Below are positions 1 through 6,601 of a stretch of 6,952 nucleotides of DNA, piece after piece. The DNA lies in NCBI GenBank assembly GCA_022601215.1, contig JAHZIZ010000040.1:1-6952 (forward strand), in the 5' to 3' direction. The notes below the pieces were generated by a model. It was not told the origin of the DNA. It saw only the letters and a list, made by a program, of their open reading frames with translations, and searched no databases. The position numbers and the translations under genes were made by a program. Origin of the DNA: Bacteroidota bacterium (GTDB taxonomy: Bacteria > Bacteroidota > Bacteroidia > Flavobacteriales > Flavobacteriaceae). Numbering within the stretch: the first letter of the stretch is position 1; every line of letters starts with the position of its first letter.

Positions 1-56
1 ACACTCTAAACCGGTTGATTACAAATACTAATAAGTAAGAATTAAATACAATCATT

Positions 57-548
57 ATGAAAACAATTTATGTTTTACTCATTGCATTTGCTTTTACTAG
101 CATGTCGCAAGCTCAAAGTTTGAGTCAGACTGTAATAGCCAATGCGGGTGCAACCATAAGTGGAGCTTCAAATACCCTGAGCTTTACCCTCGGTGAACCT
201 GTGATAGGAGCTATCAACAACTCAGAATCTTTAGGACAAGGATTTTGGTTAGGCGCCATTGAAGGGGTTGTCCTTAGTAGCGGAGACTTTACATTGGACA
301 CTAAAGCAACGGTGTATCCTAATCCTGCTAACAATCAATTAACTATCGAATTCACTGATATGATGGGACAGGATTTTTCTATCATCTTTTTTGATATTCA
401 AGGTAGAGCGGTGCTGAGGCGAGAATTACGAGAGACCGCCAATTCAGAAATCCTTGACTTAGATTCATTGAGTAGAGGCACTTATTTAATGGTCCTCACC
501 ACGAAGGCAACGCAACAATCGAAAACATTCAAAATTATCAAACAATAA
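57..548 (+). CDS. Small exported protein with C-terminal T9SS type A sorting domain
   Basis: Seen: 163 residues. An N-terminal signal peptide (about 1-19, ending SQA before Gln20) is followed by a short module (about 21-69) with the pattern TVIANAGATISG...LSFTLGEPVIG...GQGFWLGAI. A C-terminal domain (about 84-163) has YPNP at 87-90, a G-R turn at 116-117, LSRGTY at 138-143 and a basic end, FKIIKQ. Known: this C-terminal pattern is the type A sorting signal that sends proteins through the type IX secretion system, where it is normally cleaved and the cargo is released or attached to the surface. The N-terminal module recurs in small Bacteroidota proteins of unknown role. Inferred: a secreted or surface-bound accessory protein working with the next gene, which starts 10 bp after this stop. 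No catalytic motif is visible. The ATG at 57 is chosen because the signal peptide begins there. No Shine-Dalgarno site is present, as is usual in this phylum. The exact function is unknown. Confidence 0.9.
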   Translation: MKTIYVLLIAFAFTSMSQAQSLSQTVIANAGATISGASNTLSFTLGEPVIGAINNSESLGQGFWLGAIEGVVLSSGDFTLDTKATVYPNPANNQLTIEFTDMMGQDFSIIFFDIQGRAVLRRELRETANSEILDLDSLSRGTYLMVLTTKATQQSKTFKIIKQ

Positions 549-558
549 ATCAAACACC

Positions 559-1554
559 ATGAAAACTAATTTATCATATATCGCTTTGGTCACCTTATTA
601 TTAGTGACCGCTATTACCTTTTCTCAAGAAGGTCTTAATAACATGCCAACTACAATATCTAACGATTTAAAAGCAAATCACATACAGACCGTAGAAGAAA
701 ACACTCAACACCGTTTTGCAGCAGCCGAATTAATTAATTACCAAGCTGTTGCAAGAGATGCTGGCGGCGTATTAATTACCAATGCAGCCGTTACTTTAGA
801 TTTTGAAATTAGAAACGGAGCTGGCGGACCTGCTGTATTTAGTGAAACTCAAAACCTTAACACGGATGCCAATGGCGTATTTTCTGCACAAGTTGGCGCT
901 GTAAATTCTCTAGCTGATGTAAACTGGTTAGACATTGATGCATGGTTACAAGTAAGTTTAAACGGAACAGCCGTTGGAGAAACTTCCATAGGAAGTGTCG
1001 CTACTGCATTACATAGTAAGCAAAGCGCCCAGGTGATGATTTTTGGATCAGGAACTAACAATCCTGATAAAATGATTGCCCAGCACTCTCCTGCTTTTCC
1101 AGGATGGGGTATTGGATATAGCGATGCTGTAGACGATGTCACTTTTATGGCCGGAGGAGCCATCAATGCCAGTGTAGCCTTGAGTACAGGTGACTTTACG
1201 ACAAGCGGACATGTGGAAGTTACTCAAACTACTACCAATCCTGCTGCTAACACGCTCTACGGAAACTCATTGCCTATTGCTTATGGAAGCATCGATTCGG
1301 TTGGTGGAATCTCTAGCGGGTACGGCATTTCATCTGTAAATAATAGTGCGGTTGGAGTGTATGAAATTACTCTTAACCTGGATTCCAATCCTGCCAATAC
1401 CATTGTCACCATAACTCCATTCACCATCGGTTTTGGTACTCCTGAAATTGCAGGCTACGAAACCACAGGAGCCAATTCTTTTACCGTTAGAATTCAAGAT
1501 GCCACTGGAACAGCTAGAGACAGTGCCTTTAGCTTTATGGTATATCCTCAATAA
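559..1554 (+). CDS. Exported modular fibre-like surface protein
   Basis: Seen: 331 residues with a signal peptide (about 1-22, ITFS before Gln23). A beta-rich module at about 59-114 begins INYQAVARDAGG and ends NANGVFSAQVG-like. A middle segment (about 163-200) contains HSPAFPGWGIGYSDA. A C-terminal Gly/Ser/Val-rich beta domain (about 238-331) ends FSFMVYPQ. Known: the first module is widespread in Bacteroidota exported proteins often labelled tail-fibre-like or hypothetical. The last part resembles C1q/TNF-like or fibre-tip beta-sandwich domains in its 'SFTVRI.DATG...DSAFSF' pattern. Inferred: an extracellular or outer-surface fibre or adhesin-like protein, possibly oligomeric through the C-terminal domain. 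Unlike its upstream partner it has no T9SS sorting domain, so its route past the outer membrane is unclear. It lies 10 bp behind the sorted protein and is probably co-transcribed with it. No enzyme motif is visible. The functional assignment is tentative; the coding status is firm. Confidence 0.85.
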   Translation: MKTNLSYIALVTLLLVTAITFSQEGLNNMPTTISNDLKANHIQTVEENTQHRFAAAELINYQAVARDAGGVLITNAAVTLDFEIRNGAGGPAVFSETQNLNTDANGVFSAQVGAVNSLADVNWLDIDAWLQVSLNGTAVGETSIGSVATALHSKQSAQVMIFGSGTNNPDKMIAQHSPAFPGWGIGYSDAVDDVTFMAGGAINASVALSTGDFTTSGHVEVTQTTTNPAANTLYGNSLPIAYGSIDSVGGISSGYGISSVNNSAVGVYEITLNLDSNPANTIVTITPFTIGFGTPEIAGYETTGANSFTVRIQDATGTARDSAFSFMVYPQ

Positions 1555-1555
1555 G

Positions 1556-1624
1556 AAAAATGCGAGGCCTCACTCAAGGCGTAGCCGGCTTGGGAAGGGT
1601 CTCGCTCCTTTAAAGATTTTTTTT
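1556..1624 (+). terminator. GC-rich stem-loop with flanking A and T tracts after the + strand pair
   Basis: Directly after the stop codon at 1554, an A5 tract (1556-1560) leads into a long hairpin. Bases 1562-1570 pair with 1597-1605 (9 bp with two G-T pairs), a 2x2 internal loop follows, then 1573-1578 pair with 1589-1594 (6 bp with one G-T pair), around a 10-base loop. A T8 tract follows at 1617-1624, separated from the stem by 11 bases that include the palindrome CTTTAAAG. The three G-T pairs are allowed as G-U in + strand RNA but become C-A mismatches in the opposite RNA, so the + strand transcript is the one that folds well. Probably a terminator or 3' protective structure for the upstream pair. 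The GC content is well above the surroundings, so it could also be one copy of a dispersed repeat. Confidence 0.6.
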
Positions 1625-1658
1625 CTAAATAGATTCTGGTAGTAATACCTAGAACAAA

Positions 1659-1696
1659 AGAAAAGACCCAGAACTGAGGAGATTCTGGGCTTTTCT
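1659..1696. terminator. Bidirectional intrinsic terminator between convergent genes
   Basis: AGAAAAG (1659-1665) pairs with CTTTTCT (1690-1696), and CCCAGAA (1667-1673) pairs with TTCTGGG (1683-1689). One A is bulged at 1666 and the loop is 9 bases. The outer stem is A-rich on one side and T-rich on the other, so either transcript ends in a U-rich stretch after a GC core. It sits 17 bp past the stop of the minus-strand S8 peptidase gene and downstream of the + strand pair, as expected for a shared terminator. On the minus strand the U-rich run continues as CTTTTCTTTTGTTCT, so that direction looks the stronger. Confidence 0.8.
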
Positions 1697-1713
1697 AGTT
1701 TATAACATAATGA

Positions 1714-3231
1714 TTATTGAACTGCTTGAAGGGCATCAATATTTCCATACCCTTTAGTACTACTTTTCGTGGGGTAAAATTCACTACTTTGACGCAGTCT
1801 ATTTAATACTTGACTTCTATTCCACCCTGGGTACTTAGACCATACTAAAGCTGCTATACCCGCAGTTGTTGCTGTCGCCACTGAAGATCCACCAACATAA
1901 TCGCGATCTCCTTCATAAAAACCTAATACCGTTGCAGTTCTACCATTGTCATTATCTCTTTCCATTACAATAGTAAACTCTATTTCGCTACCATCATGAC
2001 AAGTATCGCACTGTTGGTACGTACCATCATCCGTAATTCCTGTAACAGCCACAGTCTCATTCATACTTGCCGGAAAAATCACTGGATACCAATTGGTAAA
2101 TGTCGTTGACGTTCCTCCTGCAGCAAAAATAAGCTTCCCACGGTTATAGGCATAAATCACACCGTCTCTTACATTACCTATAGACCAGGGGTACCCTACA
2201 GACATTGAAATTATTTTAACATCACTCCTATTTCCTAGTTGTACTAAAGCATCTTTAACACCCTTACGCTCATGATAATCATTTAACACCACATCCTCGG
2301 TGGCACGATAAGAAACTAAGTTACAGTTATAAGCCACTCCTACAGGCTGATTATCGTTGTTTCTTGGCGAAGCGATAGTGGCGCCCATCCCTGTTCCATG
2401 TCCACATTTATCGTGTGGCCCATCATAATTGTTACTCCACCACCAAGGAGAATCTATGAATGTACCATACTTTTGAATACTTCTACCGCTACTCGCCCCA
2501 TCGTTAAAGTTGCTTCCTAACAATGACTGACTCTGAGAAACTCCAGTATCAATGAGTCCTACAGTGATTCCGGAACCTGTACTATGTGCCCAAGCTTGCT
2601 CTATATTATGCTCATCAAAAGTCCAACTCACTAAACTGCCTGGCGCTATTGTTCGAAAATCATTTCCATTTAAATTTTGGCCATCTTTATCACAACCACT
2701 TGAGGAAAATTGATTTTGTGGATACGCTTCATTGGTAAAAAAAGAATAGCCGTTTGGCTCAATATATCGGATATTTGCACGATTCCGAAGCGCCGCTATG
2801 GTGGCTAATGAAGTTACTTGAACATCGATTACATTCAGAACTGGATCGTCTTCAATAAGTACCTTTTTGACTGAGGTTTTTTCTGAAGAAACTATTTCAG
2901 AAATAAGGGTATTTTTTATAGCAGTTAAACGAGAATCATTGGCCGTTCGGAAGCTCTCACCCTCATTTCCATATCCGACTGATAAAATTCCTGCTCCGTG
3001 CACCGTAGCACTCCATAACACTTGATTGGTAGTAGTACTCCAGCTAAAATCACCCGTTCTTTGAAGTTCCGCCTCAATCACTTTGTTGATTTCCTCTATG
3101 GATAGTAATTCCTGTGGAGTACTTACCAGCTTTGCTGCAGATTGATCTTCATTAATATCCAAATTTTCTTGCGTACAAGATACGGCGAGTACAGCTATGG
3201 CTAGCGCCCACCCTAATTTTAATTTTTTCAT
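1714..3231 (-). CDS. S8 family subtilisin-like serine peptidase, predicted lipoprotein
   Basis: Seen: 505 residues. The N-terminus has a signal with a lipobox-like LAVSC ending at Cys19, so lipid anchoring is likely. A propeptide-like region (about 35-165) contains an I9-inhibitor-like stretch near 131-161 ending in NIRYIEPNGY. The peptidase domain runs from about 205 to 505. The triad is Asp228 (GLIDTG), His278 (CGHGTG) and Ser450 (GGSSVATATTAG). Unusual points: the oxyanion position, normally Asn in AAGN, reads AAGG (Gly373); the Pro four residues after the catalytic Ser is Ala454; a CxxCH motif lies at 408-412; and a WWW cluster sits at 263-265 between Asp and His. Known: S8 enzymes are endopeptidases made as zymogens with a removable N-terminal prodomain. 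Inferred: a secreted, membrane-anchored peptidase, probably active because the triad is intact, substrate unknown. It lacks a T9SS sorting domain. It lies 44 bp after the PAP2 gene on the same strand and could be read from the tatA promoter; no clear promoter of its own is seen. Confidence 0.92.
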   Translation of the reverse strand: MKKLKLGWALAIAVLAVSCTQENLDINEDQSAAKLVSTPQELLSIEEINKVIEAELQRTGDFSWSTTTNQVLWSATVHGAGILSVGYGNEGESFRTANDSRLTAIKNTLISEIVSSEKTSVKKVLIEDDPVLNVIDVQVTSLATIAALRNRANIRYIEPNGYSFFTNEAYPQNQFSSSGCDKDGQNLNGNDFRTIAPGSLVSWTFDEHNIEQAWAHSTGSGITVGLIDTGVSQSQSLLGSNFNDGASSGRSIQKYGTFIDSPWWWSNNYDGPHDKCGHGTGMGATIASPRNNDNQPVGVAYNCNLVSYRATEDVVLNDYHERKGVKDALVQLGNRSDVKIISMSVGYPWSIGNVRDGVIYAYNRGKLIFAAGGTSTTFTNWYPVIFPASMNETVAVTGITDDGTYQQCDTCHDGSEIEFTIVMERDNDNGRTATVLGFYEGDRDYVGGSSVATATTAGIAALVWSKYPGWNRSQVLNRLRQSSEFYPTKSSTKGYGNIDALQAVQ

Positions 3232-3275
3232 GTAAATAGTTTGATTGGTTTGTCCCCCTCAAGATATAAAAAAAT

Positions 3276-3830
3276 CTAAACTCGAGGAATAACACGCTGC
3301 AGTAAAGCCCAAATAGAGATTGCCATTAGTGTTCCTACCAAAGCGCCAATTAAAATATCACTTGGATAATGTACTCCAACATATATCCTACTCGACACAA
3401 ATACTAAAGGCCATAGGTATGCTAGATATATCCAACGATTAAACGGGCGAATTGCAAGCACTAAAAAAGTTGTAATTGCGAAACTTGTTGAGGCATGTCC
3501 TGAAAAGAAACTATAGGTTTCCGGGTACTGTAAAACCCTTATCAAGTTGACTATTTCTGGAGTATTATTAGGGCGCAATCGCTCCACTAGAGCCTTCGTA
3601 GTATCTGTAAGTAATAAAGTTAGAAAGAGCATTAATAAAGCACTTCCATAAACGAGAAGTCCTTTCTTCTTTTTAAGATAATAAAAAATTAGTAGAGAGA
3701 AAAAGAGAAAAAGAGCAGTCCAACTTTCAATTTGAGTCGAAAACACCCAAAAACTATCGTAAGAATCTGTCCCCAGATTATTGAGATAAATAAGTAAATT
3801 CTCGTCCCATTCCTTAAAGGTTTTCAGCAT
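3276..3830 (-). CDS. PAP2 family membrane phosphatase
   Basis: Seen: 184 residues, strongly hydrophobic, with likely membrane segments near 37-52, 57-75, 113-128, 132-147 and 158-177. All three PAP2 motifs are present: KX6RP (Lys79 to Arg86-Pro87), the SGH motif (Ser110-Gly111-His112) and SRX5HX3D (Ser147-Arg148, His154, Asp158). Known: this family removes phosphate from lipid phosphates such as phosphatidic acid, phosphatidylglycerol phosphate, undecaprenyl pyrophosphate or lipid A, with the second-motif His as proton donor and the third-motif His as nucleophile. Inferred: an inner-membrane lipid phosphate phosphatase with its active site facing the periplasm. Which lipid it acts on cannot be read from the sequence. 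Its ATG directly follows the tatA stop codon (TAAATG), with no Shine-Dalgarno site, which points to one mRNA and probably coupled translation. The length is normal for compact PAP2 proteins and nothing is missing. Confidence 0.93.
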   Translation of the reverse strand: MLKTFKEWDENLLIYLNNLGTDSYDSFWVFSTQIESWTALFLFFSLLIFYYLKKKKGLLVYGSALLMLFLTLLLTDTTKALVERLRPNNTPEIVNLIRVLQYPETYSFFSGHASTSFAITTFLVLAIRPFNRWIYLAYLWPLVFVSSRIYVGVHYPSDILIGALVGTLMAISIWALLQRVIPRV

Positions 3831-4118
3831 TTAAAACCTACGTTTTATAGGACCTGTAACATCGTTTACATCCTCTTTTACCTTGTCAATTTCTTTTTTA
3901 ATGTCTTTGGTGATATCTATATCCAAACCTTGTTCCTCAGCACTCTTGGTAATTTCGCTTTTTATATCGTTGGTTGCATCTTTAATCTGACGCATCCCTT
4001 TACCAAGTCCGCGTGCAATTTCAGGCACTTTATCAGCCCCAAATACCATGAGCACAATAAAGAGTACAAAAGCAATCTCGGCGCCACTAATAAATAAAGG
4101 AAGTGTTTGTACTAGCAT
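3831..4118 (-). CDS. tatA: Twin-arginine translocase subunit TatA/TatE
   Basis: Seen: 95 residues from the ATG at 4118. A short N-terminal stretch leads into one membrane helix (about 7-26), the Phe26-Gly27 hinge, and an amphipathic helix with the family pattern PEIARGLGKGMRQIKDA (about 32-48). A charged Lys/Glu/Asp-rich tail runs to RRF. Glu14 lies 12 residues before Phe26, the same spacing as the polar residue and the FG motif in E. coli TatA. Known: TatA oligomers form the pathway by which the TatBC receptor passes folded twin-arginine substrates across the inner membrane. Start choice: a longer reading from TTG at 4133 would add five residues, but those codons contain the -7 promoter box TATCTTTG, so the ATG is preferred. 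It is the first gene of a unit with the PAP2 gene. tatC is not in the window. TatB-like function cannot be excluded, but the FG hinge and the short tail favour TatA. Confidence 0.93.
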   Translation of the reverse strand: MLVQTLPLFISGAEIAFVLFIVLMVFGADKVPEIARGLGKGMRQIKDATNDIKSEITKSAEEQGLDIDITKDIKKEIDKVKEDVNDVTGPIKRRF

Positions 4119-4122
4119 GTAG

Positions 4123-4130
4123 CAAAGATA
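4123..4130 (-). promoter_or_regulatory. Bacteroidota -7 promoter box for tatA
   Basis: On the minus strand this reads TATCTTTG, an exact match to the Bacteroidota -7 consensus TAnnTTTG. It ends four bases before the tatA ATG at 4118. The -33 element is weak: only a TTC at 4154-4152, 21 bases upstream, stands where TTG is expected. The transcript would begin at or within a few bases of the ATG, giving a leaderless or almost leaderless message. It lies downstream of the terminator that closes the M1 peptidase unit, so tatA needs a promoter about here. Confidence 0.65.
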
Positions 4131-4167
4131 CAAAATATGCCGTCGTGAAGAGAACTAATTTTTTTAT

Positions 4168-4199
4168 AAAAAAAAGCCTCGTTCCATAAGAACGAGGCT
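4168..4199 (-). terminator. Strong intrinsic terminator of the M1 peptidase unit
   Basis: Bases 4175-4184 and 4190-4199 form a perfect 10-bp stem (AGCCTCGTTC with GAACGAGGCT) around a 5-base loop. On the minus strand it is followed by an unbroken T run (4174-4168), then more AT-only sequence. On the + strand no T tract follows, so it acts only in the minus direction. It begins 23 bp after the M1 peptidase stop codon and separates that unit from tatA. Confidence 0.92.
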
Positions 4200-4222
4200 C
4201 CATAAGCATTCGTTAAAAAAGA

Positions 4223-6529
4223 CTATTGTCCTTTAACCTTATCTTTAAATTGCTTGAATTCTCCCAACTTCTTGCTCTCTGGCCAGCTGTTATTAGAAGT
4301 GTCTATATCTGCAGTTTCCTCATCCGGATCTACAACAATTTTAGTAATCTCTTTTTCTGAAGCAATCATTTTGCCTACAGAAGTATCATTCTTCCTCCAA
4401 ATTTGCGCTGGATAAGTTACACGCTCTGTAGAACCGTCGCTGTATGTATACTCAGCTATAATTGGCATAGGAATCCCTCCAGGCTTCTCAAAGGTAATCT
4501 CATAAAAGAACTTTGGACTCTTCAATTTGGCGCGCTCTGCGGGCTCCATATTGTCCATGATAAATTCCTGAAGCGTCGTAACGTCATTCAAGGTTGTATT
4601 TTTCATATCCTCCGTATAATCTTCGCTTCCTTCTTCCACTAAATATACTAAAGGAGGTAAATCACTTTCCTTCATACCACGAGCTTCCATCATTTGTTTG
4701 ATCTCTGTGTTCATTTTTGAGGTCACATAAAATTTCTTTACATCCGTGACTCCAATATCGGTATAATCGGTAGTAAAGAACCATGCTCTCCAAAACCAAT
4801 CTAAATCAACGGCCGAAGCATCTTCCATAGAACGGAAGAAATCTTCTGGAGTAGGATGCTTAAACATCCAACGTTGAGAATAGGTCTTAAATGCATAATC
4901 GAATAAATCACGCCCCATAATTGTCTCGCGTAAAATATTAAGACCTACCGCAGGTTTTGAATAAGCATTTGCTCCAAAACTATAAGTGTTTAGTCCCTTA
5001 GTCATAATTGGTGCCATCTCATCTTGGTTACCTGACATATAATCAACAATGGTATTGGCAGGTCCACGACGGGATGGATATTTTTTATTAGGAGCAATGG
5101 CTTCTGGGTATTTTTCACCAAAATCTTGTTCAGCTACATATTGAACAAAGGTGTTGATTCCTTCATCCATCCAAGTCCATTGACGCTCATCACTATTTAC
5201 AATCATTGGAAAATAGTTATGTCCAACCTCATGTATAATCACTCCAAACATTCCATACTTAGTACGTTCACTGTAATTACCATCCTTATCTGGACGTCCA
5301 TAGTTCCAACAGATCATAGGATATTCCATTCCTTGATTCTTCGCGTGTACAGAAATAGCTTTGTGATATGGGTAATTGAAAGTCATTCTTGAGTAAGTCT
5401 CTAAGGTACTGGCTACAACTCTCGTAGACCAATCCTCCCATAACGGGTTTCCTTCTGGTGGATACATTGAAACGGCCATAACATCTCTGTTGCCTATTTT
5501 AACAGCCATCATATCCCAGATATAACGTCTAGACGTAGCAAATCCATAATCTCGAACATTTTCCGCTCTAAACTTCCACGTTTTTGTTTTAGCAACAAAA
5601 CCTTTAGACGCTGCTTCTGCTTCCGCTTGAGTTACGATCATTACCGGCTTGTCGAAACTCTTTTTAGCTTTTTCGAAACGCTTCATCATTTCTTTGCTAA
5701 ATACTTCTTTTCTGTTTAGCAATTTCCCAGTAGCATCTAGTGTATGATCCGCTGGTACAGTAATGCTTACATCAAAGTCCCCGAAAGGCAACGCAAATTC
5801 ATCACGCCCCCAGAACTGACTATTTTGCCATCCTTCTACATCACTGTATACAGCCATACGAGGATAGAACTGTGCAATCACATATCCATTATTTCCATCT
5901 TCAAACTTCTCATACCCACTACGAGCACGGTCGACCGTATGATCTGGAATGTTATACCACCATTTGATAGAGAACACAAACTGCTCGCCAGTCTTTAAAG
6001 CCTTTGGCATTTCCACTCGCATCATCGTACGATTCACGGTATGCGGTAATGCCCTCCCTTTAGAATCCTTTACATGCTCAATCTTAAATCCTCCATCAAA
6101 ACCTTCACCCATATACTTATTTACAAAGCTACCAGCCATATCGGCAGGAAATGCACCATCAGGTTCAATAAGTGGTGACTTAGAATCTCTCGATCTAACA
6201 TTTTGATCCAATTGTACCCATAGATATTCTAAAGCGTCTGGTGAATTATTGGTGTAGGTAATCGTTTCATCACCACGTAACACTGTATTTTTATCGTCCA
6301 GCGTAAGATTCATAACATAATCTGCCTGTTGCTGATAGTAGTTAGGTCCTGGAGCTCCATTTCCTGAACGGTACATATTGGGAGTAGAAAACTCCTCATA
6401 TAATTGTTTAAACCGATTGTTATTGTAATGACCAGGCTTACGCTCTTCCTGATCGGCCTCTTCTTGTGCGAAAGTTACACCCGCCATCAAGAACAAAGCG
6501 ACTAGCGATACATACTTAATTAATTTCAT
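4223..6529 (-). CDS. Exported M1 family zinc metallopeptidase (aminopeptidase-like)
   Basis: Seen: 768 residues with a Sec signal peptide (about 1-21, VTFA before Gln22). An N-terminal beta domain (about 65-270) is followed by the gluzincin catalytic domain. Its zinc site is HEVGH at 433-437 (His433, His437, catalytic Glu434) plus Glu456 in WMDEG, giving HExxH-X18-E. Tyr523 in NAYSKP fits the catalytic Tyr by its spacing of 90 residues from the first His. The substrate-binding GxMEN motif appears as GMEYP (400-404). The C-terminal part (about 590-768) includes a beta region with GGIPMP and a conserved-looking DIDTSNNSWP (741-750). Known: M1 enzymes cut amino acids from peptide N-termini; exported Bacteroidota members are thought to process peptides in the envelope. 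Inferred: a periplasmic or surface peptidase. There is no T9SS domain or lipobox. It follows the DUF6702-like gene by 72 bp without a convincing terminator, so the two are probably co-transcribed. The precise specificity is unknown. Confidence 0.93.
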   Translation of the reverse strand: MKLIKYVSLVALFLMAGVTFAQEEADQEERKPGHYNNNRFKQLYEEFSTPNMYRSGNGAPGPNYYQQQADYVMNLTLDDKNTVLRGDETITYTNNSPDALEYLWVQLDQNVRSRDSKSPLIEPDGAFPADMAGSFVNKYMGEGFDGGFKIEHVKDSKGRALPHTVNRTMMRVEMPKALKTGEQFVFSIKWWYNIPDHTVDRARSGYEKFEDGNNGYVIAQFYPRMAVYSDVEGWQNSQFWGRDEFALPFGDFDVSITVPADHTLDATGKLLNRKEVFSKEMMKRFEKAKKSFDKPVMIVTQAEAEAASKGFVAKTKTWKFRAENVRDYGFATSRRYIWDMMAVKIGNRDVMAVSMYPPEGNPLWEDWSTRVVASTLETYSRMTFNYPYHKAISVHAKNQGMEYPMICWNYGRPDKDGNYSERTKYGMFGVIIHEVGHNYFPMIVNSDERQWTWMDEGINTFVQYVAEQDFGEKYPEAIAPNKKYPSRRGPANTIVDYMSGNQDEMAPIMTKGLNTYSFGANAYSKPAVGLNILRETIMGRDLFDYAFKTYSQRWMFKHPTPEDFFRSMEDASAVDLDWFWRAWFFTTDYTDIGVTDVKKFYVTSKMNTEIKQMMEARGMKESDLPPLVYLVEEGSEDYTEDMKNTTLNDVTTLQEFIMDNMEPAERAKLKSPKFFYEITFEKPGGIPMPIIAEYTYSDGSTERVTYPAQIWRKNDTSVGKMIASEKEITKIVVDPDEETADIDTSNNSWPESKKLGEFKQFKDKVKGQ

Positions 6530-6601
6530 AATTATTATAGATTGTTGATTATATAAAAGCCTTTAAAAATAGGTTTTCTCACTGATTTAACTCAGCAAAA
6601 T

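Noticed and set aside
1..56. Promoter for the first + strand gene
   Set aside because: No TAnnTTTG box is present in the 56 visible bases; the promoter probably lies outside the window.
849..1166. Minus-strand open frame opposite the fibre-like protein (and others at 125-334 and 1330-1551)
   Set aside because: Antisense to well-supported exported proteins, with no signal peptide, motif or promoter.
1433..1642. + strand open frame running off the end of the fibre-like gene through the hairpin
   Set aside because: Overlaps the real gene in another frame, and its unique part is the stem-loop and T tract.
3248..3275. Possible weak hairpin or promoter between the PAP2 and S8 genes
   Set aside because: Only short AT-rich pairing (AGAT/ATCT and CCTC/GAGG with unequal loops), and a TATATCTTG that lacks one T of the -7 consensus. 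Not enough for a terminator or promoter call.
5126..5392. Open reading frame on the + strand inside the M1 peptidase gene (similar ones at 4403-4642, 5744-5998, 5949-6206)
   Set aside because: They lie opposite a firmly identified coding frame, show no recognisable domain, and are expected as chance open frames.
6555..6577. Possible terminator between the DUF6702-like and M1 peptidase genes
   Set aside because: The minus-strand stem has an A-C mismatch in the middle, a large AT loop and a poor T tract. Read-through is more likely.
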